Positions 12,087 to 23,929 of a stretch of 64,000 nt of DNA are shown here, piece after piece. The stretch's first letter is position 1. Every line of letters starts with the position of its first letter. The DNA lies in NCBI GenBank assembly GCA_033557465.1, contig JAWIIG010000038.1, positions 1,116,001-1,180,000 on the forward strand. Reading direction: 5' to 3'. The DNA is from Ichthyophis bannanicus. Lineage: Eukaryota; Chordata; Amphibia; Gymnophiona; Ichthyophiidae. Under the pieces are notes generated by a model. It saw only the letters and a list, made by a program, of their open reading frames with translations, did not search any database and was not told the DNA's origin. Position numbers and translations under genes: made by a program.

Positions 12087-13318
12087 AAAATGGCATGGGG
12101 CAGACACAGTGTGGATACCTTTATAGCAACATAATAAAATCAAAATAACCTTAACTGTGTCTGCTATCTCAACAAATAGGGGTGACCTGCACGGAGCGGT
12201 GGGTACACCCCTAAACAAAGGCATGGGCAGAGGCGACCTGCACGGAGCGGCAGGTGCACCTACTCCTGCCACCTTGCTGGACAGACTAGATAGACCATAC
12301 TGATCTTTATCTGTCATCATATACTATGTTACTATGTTTCTTGAAGAATCCAGCTACCTCAGTGATTCAGAAAACACATTTTGTGTTGGAGCCAGATAGA
12401 AACTGGGTTTGGGTATTTTTTATTGGGATAAAGAGGTATTTAATTGTGAATTTTAATGTCTTAATTTTCCCAAATGTGGCCAAAGTGCTCAAAAGAAGAG
12501 AGCCATTTTAGTTGTTCATGTCTAATGTGTTAGAAATTGGGTGCTGTGTTCTGTCTTAAAGCAAGAACAGAGGGTAGGGATAAATGGCCAATTATCTCAA
12601 TGGAGAAAGGTGAACAGTGGAGTACCCCAGAGATCTGTGCTGGGCCTGCTGCTTTTTAACATATTTAGAAATGGCCTGAAAATGGGAATAATGAGTGAAG
12701 AGATCTGCAAGTGTTAACCAAATCATTCAAAGTTGTTACACAAGAGGATTGTAAAAAATTGCAAGAGGACCTTGATAAATTGGGAGACTGGGCATCCAAA
12801 TGGCAGATGACAGTTAAGATGGACAAGTGCAAAGTTATGCACTTAGGGAAGAACAACCCAAACTATGGTTATACGATGCAAGGTTCCACATTAGGAACCA
12901 CCACCCAGGAAAAAGATTTAGGCATCATCATGGATAATACATTGAAACCCTCTGCCCAGTGTGCAGCGGTGACCAAGAAAGCAAATAGAATGCTGGAAAT
13001 TATAAAGAATGGAGTGGAAAATAAAACAAAGGATATTATACTGGCTCTGTATCGCTTCATGGTGTGACTACACCTTGAATATCATGTGCAGTTCTGGTCA
13101 CCATATCTTAAAAAGGATATAGCAGAATTAGAAAAGATACAAAGAGCAACAAAAATGGTAAAGGGGATGGAAGGATATTGCTACAAGGAAAGGCTTAAAA
13201 GGTTAGTGCCCTTCAGCTTGGAAAAGAGATGACTGAAGGGGAGATAAGACAGAGATCTATAAAATAATGAATGGAGTAGAATGGGTAAATATAGATCAGT
13301 TGTTTACTCCTTCAAAAA

Positions 13319-13332
13319 GTAGAAAGACTAGG
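13319..13332. repeat. Target-site duplication of L1 copy E, left
   Basis: 'gtagaaagactagg' matches the right copy at 18990-19003. Removing the insertion restores the CR1 family-B sequence found at 27358-27373, which confirms the junction. Confidence 0.9.
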
Positions 13333-13429
13333 ACTTCCGGTGACGTCGCGGAGCTTATGGCTGCAGACTAGCCAAGCTCTGTCCGATTCCCAACTGAGTT
13401 AGAAAATAAGCGACATCCATACCGACAAA

Positions 13430-14455
13430 GTGGAAGGCAAACAGACCCCGGTGAGTGCTATGGCAGCCCAGAAAAAAATGGTGGCGTTTAAGTCGGCATA
13501 CGCGCGACGAGAAGAGACAGGGCTGCAGAGTGCGGGAGAGGCCAAGGAGAGCGGCGAGATAGAGAGCCCGGACGAGGACAACGGAGAGAGAGAGCAGTCA
13601 ATGGAGGGAGTGGAGTTGAAGGACTGGCTGATGGAGTTTAAATGAGAAATCAAAGGAGACATAAAAGCGATGCGAAAAGACCTAAAAGAAACTCTATATG
13701 CCCTACAGCAGGAGTTGAATAATATGGGACAACGAGTGGAGGAAATGGAAGAGCACGTGGGTGCGCAAGATGGCGTGCTGCAGGAGATGGCAGCGGAGCA
13801 GCGCAGAATAAAGGAGATGCAAGAAGAAATGCAGGAAAAGATGGAAGAAATGGAAGACAGGGCAAGGAGGAACAATCTTAGAAGCAAAGAGATTCCTGAA
13901 TCTGAGAAATATAAGGACTGTGTACAAATGGTGAAGCGTTTGTGCCTCCATATTCTGAGATTGGAGGGGAGCGATGCAGAACAAGTGGACACCATCGGCG
14001 TGGAGAGAGCACATCGCAGCATGGGTCCAAGGCGGGAGAAACAAGTAAGGGATGTTATTGCTTGTTTGAGCAGCTTTCCAATAAAAGATTGAGTGCTGAA
14101 TGTGGCTAGGAAATTTGGCCGCATTGCCTGGGAGTCTTGCGAAGTGGAAATACTCAACGATTTATCCAAGGGGACTTTGGAGAGGAGGAGAGGCCTGTAG
14201 GAGGTGACTGCATATCTGCGGGGAAAAGGACTGAGATACCGATGGCTATTCCCCTTTGGCCTCCTGTTGACGGTAAATGGAATAGCCAAGAGAGTGAAAG
14301 GGGCGGAGGAAGCATGGACTGTGTTGCAGGATCTGGGCTGTGAGCAGCTTCCAAAGACACAGGAGAGAGAGCGGGACACGAGCAACAAAGAAACTAGAAA
14401 TAAGGGGCAGAGTTCTTCACAGTGGCAGAAAGTATCTGAGAAGGGGAACGCTTAA
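13430..14455 (+). pseudogene. L1 ORF1p pseudogene
   Basis: This is the RNA-binding chaperone of the L1-clade element. The pieces are: an N-terminal acidic, charged region (13430-13645, ending in a TGA); a long coiled coil rich in Glu/Gln/Met heptads with the junction RRNNLRSKEIPES (13670-14092, the usual start of the RRM); and a C-terminal domain piece containing GKGLRYRWLFPFGLLLTVNG (14204-14455), which matches the L1 ORF1p CTD pattern. An in-frame stop and at least one frameshift separate the pieces. The order and spacing are those of a normal ORF1, so the gene was complete at insertion and then decayed. Confidence 0.8.
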
Positions 14456-14844
14456 AAAGACTCGCAGGAGCCGAACAGAGTGGTGAAGGAAGTTAATACA
14501 TGAACGCTCAGGAAGAAAGATTTGAGCGGTTGGTGTGTTATGAGACACATAATGTAGTCACGTGGAGGGGGATATGTATGGAGTGATGAATATGATAATA
14601 ATGTTGGAAAGAGGAGGGGGGCGGGAAAGGCGAAAAAAAAAGGGTTGGGTCTTTTTGGGAGGTATGAAGTAGTGGTAAATAGGGATGTGAGAAGAGGATG
14701 GAGTTGGGATAGGACTTGACACACATGGAAGGCAAACTGGGGGGGAAGGGGTGGGAGGGGGAGGAGAGGGAGATGGGGGAGGGTATAGGGGGGTAGCTGC
14801 AACTCTGGGAGAGGGAGAAGGGGGGCAAGGAGATTTCTAGGAAA

Positions 14845-17800
14845 ATGTTGAGGATTGGATCAGTAAATGTGAAGGGATTGAACTCACCATATAAAAGAAG
14901 CCAACTCTTTAGGGAAATTAAGAAAAGTAATTGGGAGATGATCTTGCTGCAAGAAACCCATTTGCGGGGGGGGGGAGTTGGGAAACTAAAACACCCTGGG
15001 TTCCCGGATCAATTCTTCTCTTGTAGTAAGGAGGGAGTAAAGAGGGGGGGAGTGGCTATACTGGTGAAGGGGGGATGGGAATACATATACGAGATTGGTT
15101 TCGAGATGAGGATGGGAGGGTGGTTGGTATAAAGGGGAGGTGGGGGAATGAGGATATAAACATTGTATCGCTATATGGGCCAAATGGAGTACAGGGGATA
15201 TTTTGGAAGAGTACTAGCCAACTGCTGGAGAGGGAGATTCAAGGGAAGTTGCTTATAGGGGGGGACAATAATGTTACAGCACAAGAAGGGATAGATAGAT
15301 ATCCGAGAGGGTGGGCTGGGAGAGGACAGAATAGGAAAGGGCTTAAACAGATGATGGAGCAGCACAATTTGGTGGATGTATGGAGAGCGCGGAACCCGTC
15401 TGGAAGAGAGTATACCTTTTTTTCAGCGCCACACAGTAGTTGGAGTAGGATTGATATGATTATGGTAGATGCAGAATGGATGTTGGAAGTTCGGGAGGGG
15501 GAAATAGTACCGATAGTGTGCTCAGATCACAGTGCGGAGATGGTGGACATCAGGGGTAGGCGGCAATTGGGGACTAAATTCTGGCGGTTGAATGAGAGTT
15601 TGTTGAAACGCAAGGAGGTGATAGTAGATATAAAGGAGGCGATACGGGAATATTTAGGAATTAATGATATTGGGCAGGTAAGAGAGGTAATGTTATGGGA
15701 GGGTTTGAAGGCCTACATCAGGGGGAGATTTATTATGTGGGGAGCGAGACTGAAAAAAGAGAGAGGGGTGAAGGAGGCAGCGCTGCAAAGAGAGTTGGTG
15801 GAAGTAGAAAGGACATATAGGAAGTGGGGTGCAGGGAGGGATAGGAAAGAGGTTGAACGAGTGAGAGGGGAGATACAAGCATTGCAGGTGGATCAGATTG
15901 CCTGTGAAATGAACCAGGTGAAACAGGTGTATTATGAGTTTGGGAATAAGGCTGGAAGATTGTTGGCCTGAAAGTTACGGCAGCGGAAGGGGGCTGCCGT
16001 GATACACCAAATAAAATGAAATAATGGGGAGGTAGTGAGAGATGAGAAGGAGGTCAGAGAGCGATTTGAACAGTATTATCAGGAATTATATAAGAGACAA
16101 GATGGGGTCGGGTTGGCTCAAATAAGAGGGTATCTGGCGGGATTGGAGCTACCTAAATTGACGGAACAAGCGCAGGAAATGCTGGATACGGCAATGTACG
16201 GGGAAGAAGTGGGGAAAGTGGTAAAAGGGTTGGTGGGGGAGAAGGCACCGGGATTAGACGGGTTGCCAGGGACTTTTTATAAAAGGTTTTGGGGAGAAAT
16301 TGGGGAAGTATTGATAAGAGTGTTTAATGGTATGTTGGAAGGGGGGGGGGGGAATTACTGCCGGGCATGTTGACAGCGGGAATCACTATCTTGCCAAAAC
16401 TGGGGAAAGACCCACTGAACTGTGGATCCTGTCGACCTATTTCTCTGCTTAATGTGGACGTTAAAATTCTAGCGAAGGTATTAGCAGATCAGTTGGTGCC
16501 GTTGATGCCGGGATTGATAAAGGAAGATCAGACTGGGTTTATTATGGGGAGACAGATGGCTGATAATATTAAGTGGGCTGTGGAAGTGATATGGGCAGCA
16601 AGGGTGGGGCAGGGGGGATGTATTTTGATGTCCATTGATGCTGAGAAGGCATTCGATAGGGTGCACTGGGATTTTCTGTGGCAAGTGGTGGGGAAAATAG
16701 GGTGCGGGCCAAATTTTGTAAAATGGGTGGGTGGCTTATATAAGGGGCCACGGGCACGAGTGAAAGTAAATGGGAGTTATTCGACAGACTTTGAATTGGA
16801 GAGAGGGATGAGGCAGGGATGCCCCGTGTCACCATTGCTTTTTACATTAGTTGTGGAACCACTGGCACAGAGGATAAGGGATAATGAGCGGATAAAGGGG
16901 TTGGAAAAAGGGGGGATGGAGCATAAAATTTCACTGTATACGGATGACATCTTATTGTATATTAGTAATCCACAGGAGTTGCTGCCGGAAATTATGGAGG
17001 AAATAGAGCGGTTTGGAGGAGTCTCGGGATTTCGGATGAATGTGGACAAAACAAAAGTGTTAAATATTTCAGCCCCCAAGAGGGTCGAGAAACAGTTAAA
17101 AGAAGAATACCCCCTGAAGTGGGTTAAGCGATCGTTGGGATACTTAGGGGTCGAGATACCGGTGAGATATGGAGATATATATCAGGTGAATTACCCAAAA
17201 GTGTTGGGGGAAATTGCTAAGGATTTGGACTGTTGGATGAACTCGGAGGTGTCCTGGCTTGGTAAGATAGCAGGGGTTAAAATGAATATCCTTCCACGGA
17301 TATTATACTGTATTTGTTTCAGGTACTCCCAGTGAAGGTGCCGGACGGGGTGTAGAGGGCATTGCAGTGGAAGGTTTTTCAATATATCTGGAAAAAGAAG
17401 CCCCCGAGGATTGCGAGGGAGGTTATGTATGCTTCCAAGGATGCAGGGGGTCTGGGGGTGCCTAACTTTCGGGATTATTACAGGGCGGTCAGGTCCGACA
17501 TGTAATGGATTGGAGAGGGAAAGTCAGGGTTAAGCTCTGAGTGGCAGTAGAGAAAATGCATGTAAAGGGAGGGCGATTGGCAGTATGGTTGTTGGCGGCA
17601 AAACAAGAAAGGAGGGATATGGTGATAGGATCTCCGGGTATGAGACAGATAGCCGAGGTATGGGATGGGGTGAGAACCCAGGATATAAAAGCTAGGGGGA
17701 GGGTGTTTTCATTCGTGACCCCATGGAGGGGATGCAAAGCCTTCAGCCCGGGCTGGGAGGGGGGAACCTATGATGGGTGGACGAGTAAAGGGTTGGAATG

Positions 17801-18634
17801 TTTTTTTCAATTGCTGGAGGGGGATGAAGTAATGAGCTTTGAGGAGGTAAAGAAGGATTATGGACTGGAGGAAAAAGATAGGTATGCCTATGTACAGGTG
17901 AAGTCTTTTCTTACAGGGATCTGGGGGAGAGGGGGGTTAGATGGGGAGCTGTCTGACATAGAAGCTATTTAGTTTGGGAAAGAGGGCACGAAGGGGTTGA
18001 TATCGGCACTCTATAAGGGGGTAAGGAGAGGGGGGAGCAAAATTTCCATATATGAAGGAGTGGGAGAAAGAACTTGGGGTTCGGATGGACCCCAAAGATT
18101 GGAATCAGGTATGGGACCAGATTAAGAAGGCTGCATGGTCCAGCAGTGTAAGGGAAAACAGTTATAAAATAATGTACAGATGGTATTACACCCCAGAGAG
18201 ACTGCATAGGATGTGTTCAGGGGTGACACCAGTATGTTGGAGGGACTGTGGGGAGGTGGGCACCTTTTGGCATATTTGGTGGGGATGTGCAAAGATACAA
18301 GTATTTTGGGGTGTGATAAGGGAGTGGATAAGGGATAAGTTGGGGGAGGAGTTAGATATGACACCGGGTATATTTTTGCTATCTTGGTGGGAAGAAGGGC
18401 AAGGGGGGGAGGCGAAGTTTAGCGGCATGCCTCAGTGCAGCGAGGTGTGCATTGGCAGCTGCTTGGAAGCAGAAAGAAGCTCCCGGGATAGGGGAGTTTG
18501 AAGGTAGAGTAAGACACATAATACTGATGGAAAAATTAACGGCGGCTAGAAGGGAGAAGGGGGGCCAGTTTGAAGTGAATTGGGGGAAGTTGTGGCAGGT
18601 GTTAAATCAAGGACGGAGGGGGTGGGGGCGGTAG
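14845..18634 (+). pseudogene. L1 ORF2p pseudogene: APE endonuclease, RT and C-terminal Cys/His domain
   Basis: The endonuclease start is MLRIGSVNVKGLNSPYKRS at 14845, with LLQETHL near residue 34 and, further on, CSDHSAEMVDI at about 15520. RT motifs are RPISLLNVDVKILAKVLA (16435), QTGFIMGRQ, MSIDAEKAFDRVHW (16627), GMRQGCPVSPLLF (16807) and the catalytic box YTDDILLYI (16938), where family members usually have FADD. The C-terminal region includes CWRDCGEVGTFWHIWWGC (about 18235), a version of the L1 Cys/His motif. At least six frame changes or stops break the frame (near 15130, 15971, 16370, 17335, 17972 and 18500). G runs such as the one near 16340 are likely slippage sites. The protein is non-functional. 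Confidence 0.85.
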
Positions 18635-18989
18635 AAGGGGGAAACAGGGAGGGGTATAAGGATAAAGTAGGAGGGGTAGCATAGCGGGGGAACATGGTTG
18701 TGGTTTACTGGCTACAGGGAAGGGATTTGGGATGGGCGGGGGAAAGGTCGGGGGTCGGTGTTGGGGTAGGGCATTTAGATAGCTGGTTAGAATGTTTAAT
18801 GGAAATGTGACACGTTTATGCAATATAATGCAGAAAGTGATACTCACAAAGTAGGATGAATATTCTTTATTTCAGTTGTAACATGATAATCAGGAGTACA
18901 CAGTTATCAGTAACATTGATTGGAACAGTTGGATGTACCATAGAAAGCTTGATGAATAAAGAAGTTTTAAAACAAAAAAAAAAAAAAAA

Positions 18990-19003
18990 GTAGAAAGACT
19001 AGG
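18990..19003. repeat. Target-site duplication of L1 copy E, right
   Basis: A 14-base repeat of the left flank directly follows the poly(A) tail. The exact length is ambiguous because the flanking A run and the G at the edge could belong to either side. Confidence 0.9.
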
Positions 19004-19679
19004 GGACACGAAATGAAGCTACAATGTAGCATAGTTAAGACTAATCGGAGAAAATATTTTTTCTCTAAATGCGTAATCAAACTCTGGAATTTGTTGCTAG
19101 AGGATATAATAAAAATTGTTAGTGTAGCTTGATTCAAAAGAGATTTGGACAAGTTCCTGGAGGAAAAGTCCATAAACCAAAGAGCATTGGACAAGCAGTA
19201 TGGAATCGGGACATATTTTGGGAACCTGATACGTACTTGTGATCTGGATTGGCCACTTTTGGAAACAGGATATTGGGCTTGATGGACCCTTCATCCGACC
19301 CAGTATGGCATATCTTATGTTCTTAAGTTCCCTTGCAAGTGTTGTGTGAGGGATCATATTGTAAAATATCTGTATTTTTTTTCCTTTTAGTGATAGGCTA
19401 GTTCAGGATATTGCTCATGCTCTTGCAATTGCCTCAGCACCTGAGGGTCGATCATAGTACCTTCCTTCCTATTACAGGAATAGATGTTGCGAGTAACCAG
19501 AAATTGTTATCCTTTTTTAGGTATGGTTAAAACCTATATATTGCTTCATTTCTGGACTTTAACCATCCCCTGTGCCCTTGGACTTTTATATGAGGAACAT
19601 ATCATTTTAATATTCCTTTTTATTCTAGTAGTTCCTTGGCATTTTTACTGGTGCTATATCTTTTTTTTTAAAAGACATA

Positions 19680-19975
19680 TTCTTATTTATTTATTTACAT
19701 TCTCTTATATACCGTGCTATTCTGCATCAGTGCGGTTTACATTGAACAAACTGAAATTACATTGAACAGGGCATTATAACTTGGAGATAACTATTTTTTA
19801 CAGGGAACATGGGCTATGGAGGGTTAATTGGCTTGCCCAAGACCACAAGGAGCACCTGTGGGACTAGAAACCCCAGTCCTTCTGGCCCGAGGTTGCTGTC
19901 CTCTAGTGGGATTTGAACCCCCAACCTTCCGGCCTGAAGTACCTTGCCCCAACCACTAGGCCACTCCTCCACTCC
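19680..19975 (-). mobile_element. tRNA-derived SINE
   Basis: Read on the minus strand, the head has 'ggcctagtggttggggcaag' (A-box region) and 'gggggttcaaatccc' (B box). A body identical in layout to the SINE at 56695-56990 follows, including 'cttgtggtcttgggcaagcc', then a T/A-rich tail (TAAATAAATAAG-like). The promoter-like boxes indicate a tRNA-type RNA polymerase III origin. It is not a functional tRNA because no cloverleaf continues on both sides. Confidence 0.85.
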
Positions 19976-20087
19976 ATTCTTGGATTATATATGTAAAAGT
20001 ATAAATATTTAATTTTAGAAAAAGGAAGACTATCAGCACCATAACTAACTGATAAAGGTTGTATCTATACATTAAGCTCTGAAATAG

Positions 20088-20510
20088 CAATTCTACTACT
20101 ACTGATCATTTGTATAGCGCTATAAGACGTACGCAGCGCTGAACAGACACATGTAAACAATGGTCCCTGCTCATCAGATCTTACAATGTAGTTAAGACAG
20201 ACGACGCAAAAACTGAAGACAAGGATATATGAATGGTAAGGAAACACATAGGAGACTAAGTGGATCAGCACCGAAAAGCAAACTCGAAGAGGTGAGTTTT
20301 CAGCCTGGATTTGAAAAGGGCCAGCGATGAAGCCCGACATACAGACTCAGGTAATTTGTTTCAGGCATAAGGAGCAGCAAGGTGGAAGGATCAAAGTCTA
20401 GAGTTTGCAGTAGAAGAGAAGGGCACAGATATAAGGGATCTGCCAGAAGAGCGGAGCTCCCGAGAAGGGGTGTTGGGAGAGATCAGAGAGGAAAGGTAGT
20501 GAGGAGCAGC
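20088..20510 (+). repeat. Interspersed repeat, unclassified (copy 1)
   Basis: It begins with TAC repeats, then 'tgtatagcgctataagacgt' and 'cagatcttacaatgtagtt'. The same order of blocks occurs at 21464-21750 (TAC repeats, 'cacagagcttacatcctatt', 'ttagcctagatttctagtgg'), so it is a dispersed family. I do not recognise the family and see no coding sequence. Confidence 0.55.
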
Positions 20511-20623
20511 AGAATACTGTTACCATGAAATGTATATAGTAGGTAGCCATAGATTACAATGTTGCTCAGTTAATTACAGAGCACCTAAGTTTCTTTTTCT
20601 AAAATTTTGTATTTATACTTATA

Positions 20624-21232
20624 GGGGTCTATTCTGTACTTTGAATAGACCCCCTTCCGCCCCTCTTCCGTCCCCAGCAAAAACCTCTCCATACAAATAA
20701 GAAGTTTGTATGGGGAGGCTTAGGAGGGGGTGTTGAGGAGGTGGAGTGAGAGCAGGCAGTGAGCGGTCTGAGGCCCTGGACATACAGGGCCAATTCTGAA
20801 GTCGGCCCTGTACAACCAGGGCCTCGGATCCAGACGGGGAATAAGTCCCCCTGGATGTTGGGGAACGGCAGGCCCAGGCAGCGGCAGGGAGGTGAGGGAG
20901 GATGCATGGCGTTCCCTGCAGTCCGACCCTGGCCGTGGAAGGCCAGATCGGGAGTCAGGCTGCGGGGAAAGAAGATTGTGGTCAGCATCTGGGGATCGTG
21001 GCTCCTGAATGGAGCCACGATGCCATGGCAGTGGGATACCATGTTACCACGGTTCCATTCAGGAGCCTGACTGAGTTAGCCAGGCAGGGGTCTGTACATG
21101 CAGGCTGATCTGAATCAGGTCCCGGCCTGCACGTACGGGTCCAGATCTGATTCTGATCTGGCGTCTAGCCCCAGCGGGATCAGAATCTGGTCTGCGTCTG
21201 TGCGTTCCGATTCTGATCGGACACACAGGGGT
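20624..21232 (-). repeat. Serial-hairpin repeat H1
   Basis: Almost the whole 610 bp is a chain of inverted repeats with short loops. Examples: 20624-20634 pairs perfectly with 20643-20653; 20684-20697 with 20705-20718; 20770-20791 with 20804-20825; 21000-21028 with 21039-21067 (about 24 of 29 pairs); 21094-21105 with 21125-21136; and 'gattctgatc' with 'gatcagaatc' near 21150/21180. The order of stems is the reverse of copies H2-H4, so this copy is in the opposite orientation. It is GC-rich and has no coding role that I can support. Confidence 0.75.
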
Positions 21233-21463
21233 TTGCATGCACTCATTGTAATGCAGTGCACAAAAACACTACATTAGCAGCAAAAGCCCAACACACTTTA
21301 GTAAACAGAGCACTATGTGTCTTTATTAAATAGGAGCCCACTTGACCTTCACAGAGAGGCAGCCTATTATGGTATAAAATATAGATTCTCACAGCCTTCT
21401 AGATTAAAAATAAAAACAGTAATGGAATTTGTAAAACCATGGGGTAAATACAAAGGATTTCTG

Positions 21464-21750
21464 CTACTACTACTACTTATTATCTAATATTGCAGATATA
21501 CACATAAGAAGCAGTCCCTCCTCCACAGAGCTTACATCCTATTCAAGACAGATAAACACAACAAACGGGGAACTAGGGTAGAACTAAGGAGAAATGGTTA
21601 TAATACACAAGGGCGATAAACAGGAGAATAGGGGAGTCAGGATCCAAAAAGAGCCTCAGAGAGGTTGGGCTTTAGCCTAGATTTCTAGTGGCAAGAGATT
21701 GGAAATGAAGTGCTGGAGTAATCTGCATGGAGTGACAGCTAAAGCCCTAA
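21464..21750 (+). repeat. Interspersed repeat, unclassified (copy 2)
   Basis: A diverged second copy of the repeat at 20088-20510, recognised by the leading TAC repeats and the 'agcttacatcctattcaaga' block. The right boundary is uncertain. Confidence 0.45.
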
Positions 21751-21879
21751 AACCATCAGAGGTACTGTGAAATGTTGGTGTGTGCCCTAGGAGGCAGTGG
21801 TACCACCTTAAAAAGATTAGCTGAAAGATAAGCTCGCAAATGCCATTAATATACTTCATAAGCTGGAAAACCATTTTAT

Positions 21880-23230
21880 GCAGTAGGCCTTGTGGCAACT
21901 ATCAAACATTAATGGCATTAGGCTGTTAGTAAATGACCCCCTGTGTTACTGTGTTACTAATATGTGTCAGCTCTGAACATTGTAAAACAATTCAAAAACC
22001 TTTGCTTTATAATTACCATCTTAGGACATCTTTCTCATCTGATTAAAAACAGAAGGCCATAATATAAATAGGGTGTGTTCTTACCCAGTAATGGTGCACA
22101 CTCTGTCATGCCCTATTGCTTAATTATTATATTACTTGTAGCATAGCATCAGTGGTGTTATCACCATGTGTTCCCCGTCTGATTTTATCTGGCCGCTCTG
22201 CTGTATGTGGAACTTTGGAACCATCGGGATAAAGACAGTAGGATGGGACATAGAGCGTTTATGGTTTTCATTGCATTATGTCTGCAAGTGAATGAACATT
22301 GATCAGCTTTGGAGCGCTGGTGATAGACGGCCAAATGTCGTATTTTAGCATTCAGCTAGGATTAATCCTTTCCAGCATAGCAGATGTCCTTTTCAGTCTC
22401 TCATTCAGTGAGAGAAGGGCTTTTAATCTGCAAACTAAATGGATAATAACAGCTGATAAGTAAAGGAGCGCAGACTGAAGTGGTAATTCATTCATTTGAC
22501 TCGCGAGCTTTACAGGGATTTTGTCGCTGCTGGAACTTTAAAGAGTAAGAGAGAGATTAAAAATAAGCCTCTAATTTCTTCCAAGGACAAGTATAATATT
22601 TAAAAGCATGTATGTGGTTTGCAACAGCATCAACTATAGAAATGTTTTTAAAAAAAAAAAATCTGCTGCATTTGAATGGATAATTTTGGACATATTTTAT
22701 TTATGTATATTTGGCTGAAATCTTTTCAGTAGTAATTAAATACTTATATAACAAAATGCCTATCCAAAACAGGGCTAAGGCTAGGGTTTGGGAAGTCGGA
22801 AGATGCTGCCGCTTGGATGTGTAACTTCTACATCTAAGCTACGGTATTCAGCCACCGAGGAGGTAATATCATAAAGGATTTTTCATGTATAAAAGGTCTC
22901 TTACAGAGTTACCCCAGGGGTTACATGCATAAAGAATGTATGGTGACAAGAAGGCATTTAGTTTTACACGACCCAGGTGTTGGCGTTTTGGGATGGAGCA
23001 CGGACAGAATCATGAAGTACGCACATAGGTTATAAAGTACACACCTACACGTGTTCTTCAGTCTACCAGCAAAGTAAGCAACGTCATATGAAAACTCATA
23101 CTTTTAGGCTGGTGTTTGTTTTGTAATAGGCCATATATGCGTGTATGTGGCCACATGAGTTTGAAAAAGATTAAAATACCAGCATAGTAGGTGCCTACCT
23201 TACCACTTAAAGTAGGCACTCCGCTTATAC
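21880..23230. other. Non-repetitive non-coding stretch
   Basis: I find no repeat motif shared with the rest of the window in about 22080-22700. It lacks an open frame but contains homeodomain-like AT cores and other motif-dense sequence, such as the block around 'tagctaggattaatccttt'-like sequence at 22355-22375. It could hold a regulatory element of the host gene, but nothing in the sequence proves that. Confidence 0.35.
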
Positions 23231-23234
23231 AATT

Positions 23235-23700
23235 AGGGCCCAGTTCTGTCCCGGACGTAGATCCCCTCTATGCGTCCGGTCTGAACTGGATGCACAGATA
23301 GCCCCGCGGGATCAAAATCGCGAACAAGCATGCAATTCATTCCCGGCCTGCATGTACATTAGTAGCCTGACTAAGTTAAAGTGTTTTTTCCCTACAACCT
23401 GACCGATCCGGCCTCCTAAGGCCAGGGTGGGGCTGCGGGGAATAAACCCTTGCCCTCCCCCTGCCCCATCCGCGCCCCAGCAGCTTAAAAAAAACGTCCA
23501 GGGAAGTTATTCCACCTCGGAGGTGGAATAACTTCCCTGGACATTTTGCTGGCCACGGACATATAGGGCCGACATTAGAATCGGCCCTGAACGTCCAGGG
23601 CTGGCGACCGCCCACTCTCTGCCCCCGGGCCGCCCATTCCCCACCACCATCTAACTTCCCTGCACAACCAGCGGGGAAGTTATTCGGGGGCAGGAGAAGC
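23235..23700 (+). repeat. Serial-hairpin repeat H2
   Basis: The most striking stem is 23496-23517 pairing perfectly with 23521-23542 (22 bp, 3-base loop). It is followed by a stem around 23548-23604 ('ggacatatagggccga' against 'tcggccctgaacgtcc'). Upstream are 'cggacg...cgtccg' (about 23253-23279) and a stem centred on 'ccggcctcctaaggcc' (23408-23423). The order of stems matches H3 and H4. Confidence 0.75.
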
Positions 23701-23929
23701 CATGGATAGCAGGGATGGACATCCCATTTGGAAAAATGCTGAAGTTAGAATATTTTATCATTTACATGCACAAATTTAGGCTGCGCCCAAGCTCCACCCT
23801 TGTGCACACACAAAATGAAAGTATGCGCGATAGGACTTACATGTGCACTATGAAAATAGCGACTTCCCGAAGTTCATGCATAGGTGCCCATTCATGTGCC
23901 TAGGTCCTTTAGAATAATGACTTAGAGGC

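Larger units (their letters stand above)
9088..12340 (+). mobile_element. CR1-clade LINE, copy C (family A), decayed and interrupted
   Basis: This copy is related to copy A and preserves, in order, endonuclease, reverse transcriptase and 3' UTR. The 3' end reads 'gacagactagatagaccata' and then 'atactatgttactatgttt'. The unit 'gacctgcacggagcgg' occurs twice in its 3' UTR (12186 and 12236), a short internal duplication. The reading frame is interrupted by a retroposon insertion at 10267-10727 and by many point lesions. Confidence 0.85.
13333..18989 (+). mobile_element. Nearly full-length L1-clade LINE (copy E)
   Basis: A 5.66-kb insertion begins at about 'acttccggtgacgtcgcgg' and ends with 'gatgaataaagaagttttaaaac' and a run of about 15 A. 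It is flanked by the direct repeat 'gtagaaagactagg' (13319-13332 and 18990-19003), which is an L1-like target-site duplication. It contains ORF1 (coiled coil, RRM, CTD) and ORF2 (EN, RT, C-terminal Cys/His block), both with several frame breaks. Complete 5' and 3' ends with decayed coding frames indicate a full-length insertion that has since aged. Confidence 0.9.
12558..19330 (+). mobile_element. CR1 copy D (family B), split by an L1 insertion
   Basis: The CR1 sequence occupies 12558-13332 and 19004-19330; the middle is a younger L1-clade element. The copy is 5' truncated within RT, beginning at the block that in copy F encodes KDRKQRVGLNGQ. It shows SGVPQ near 12610 and a decayed RT end. 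The catalytic FADD region near 12700 is missing or scrambled. The 3' end is family-B type, with 'gacccagtatggcatatct' followed by 'tatgttctta' at 19298-19325. No open frame survives. Confidence 0.85.
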
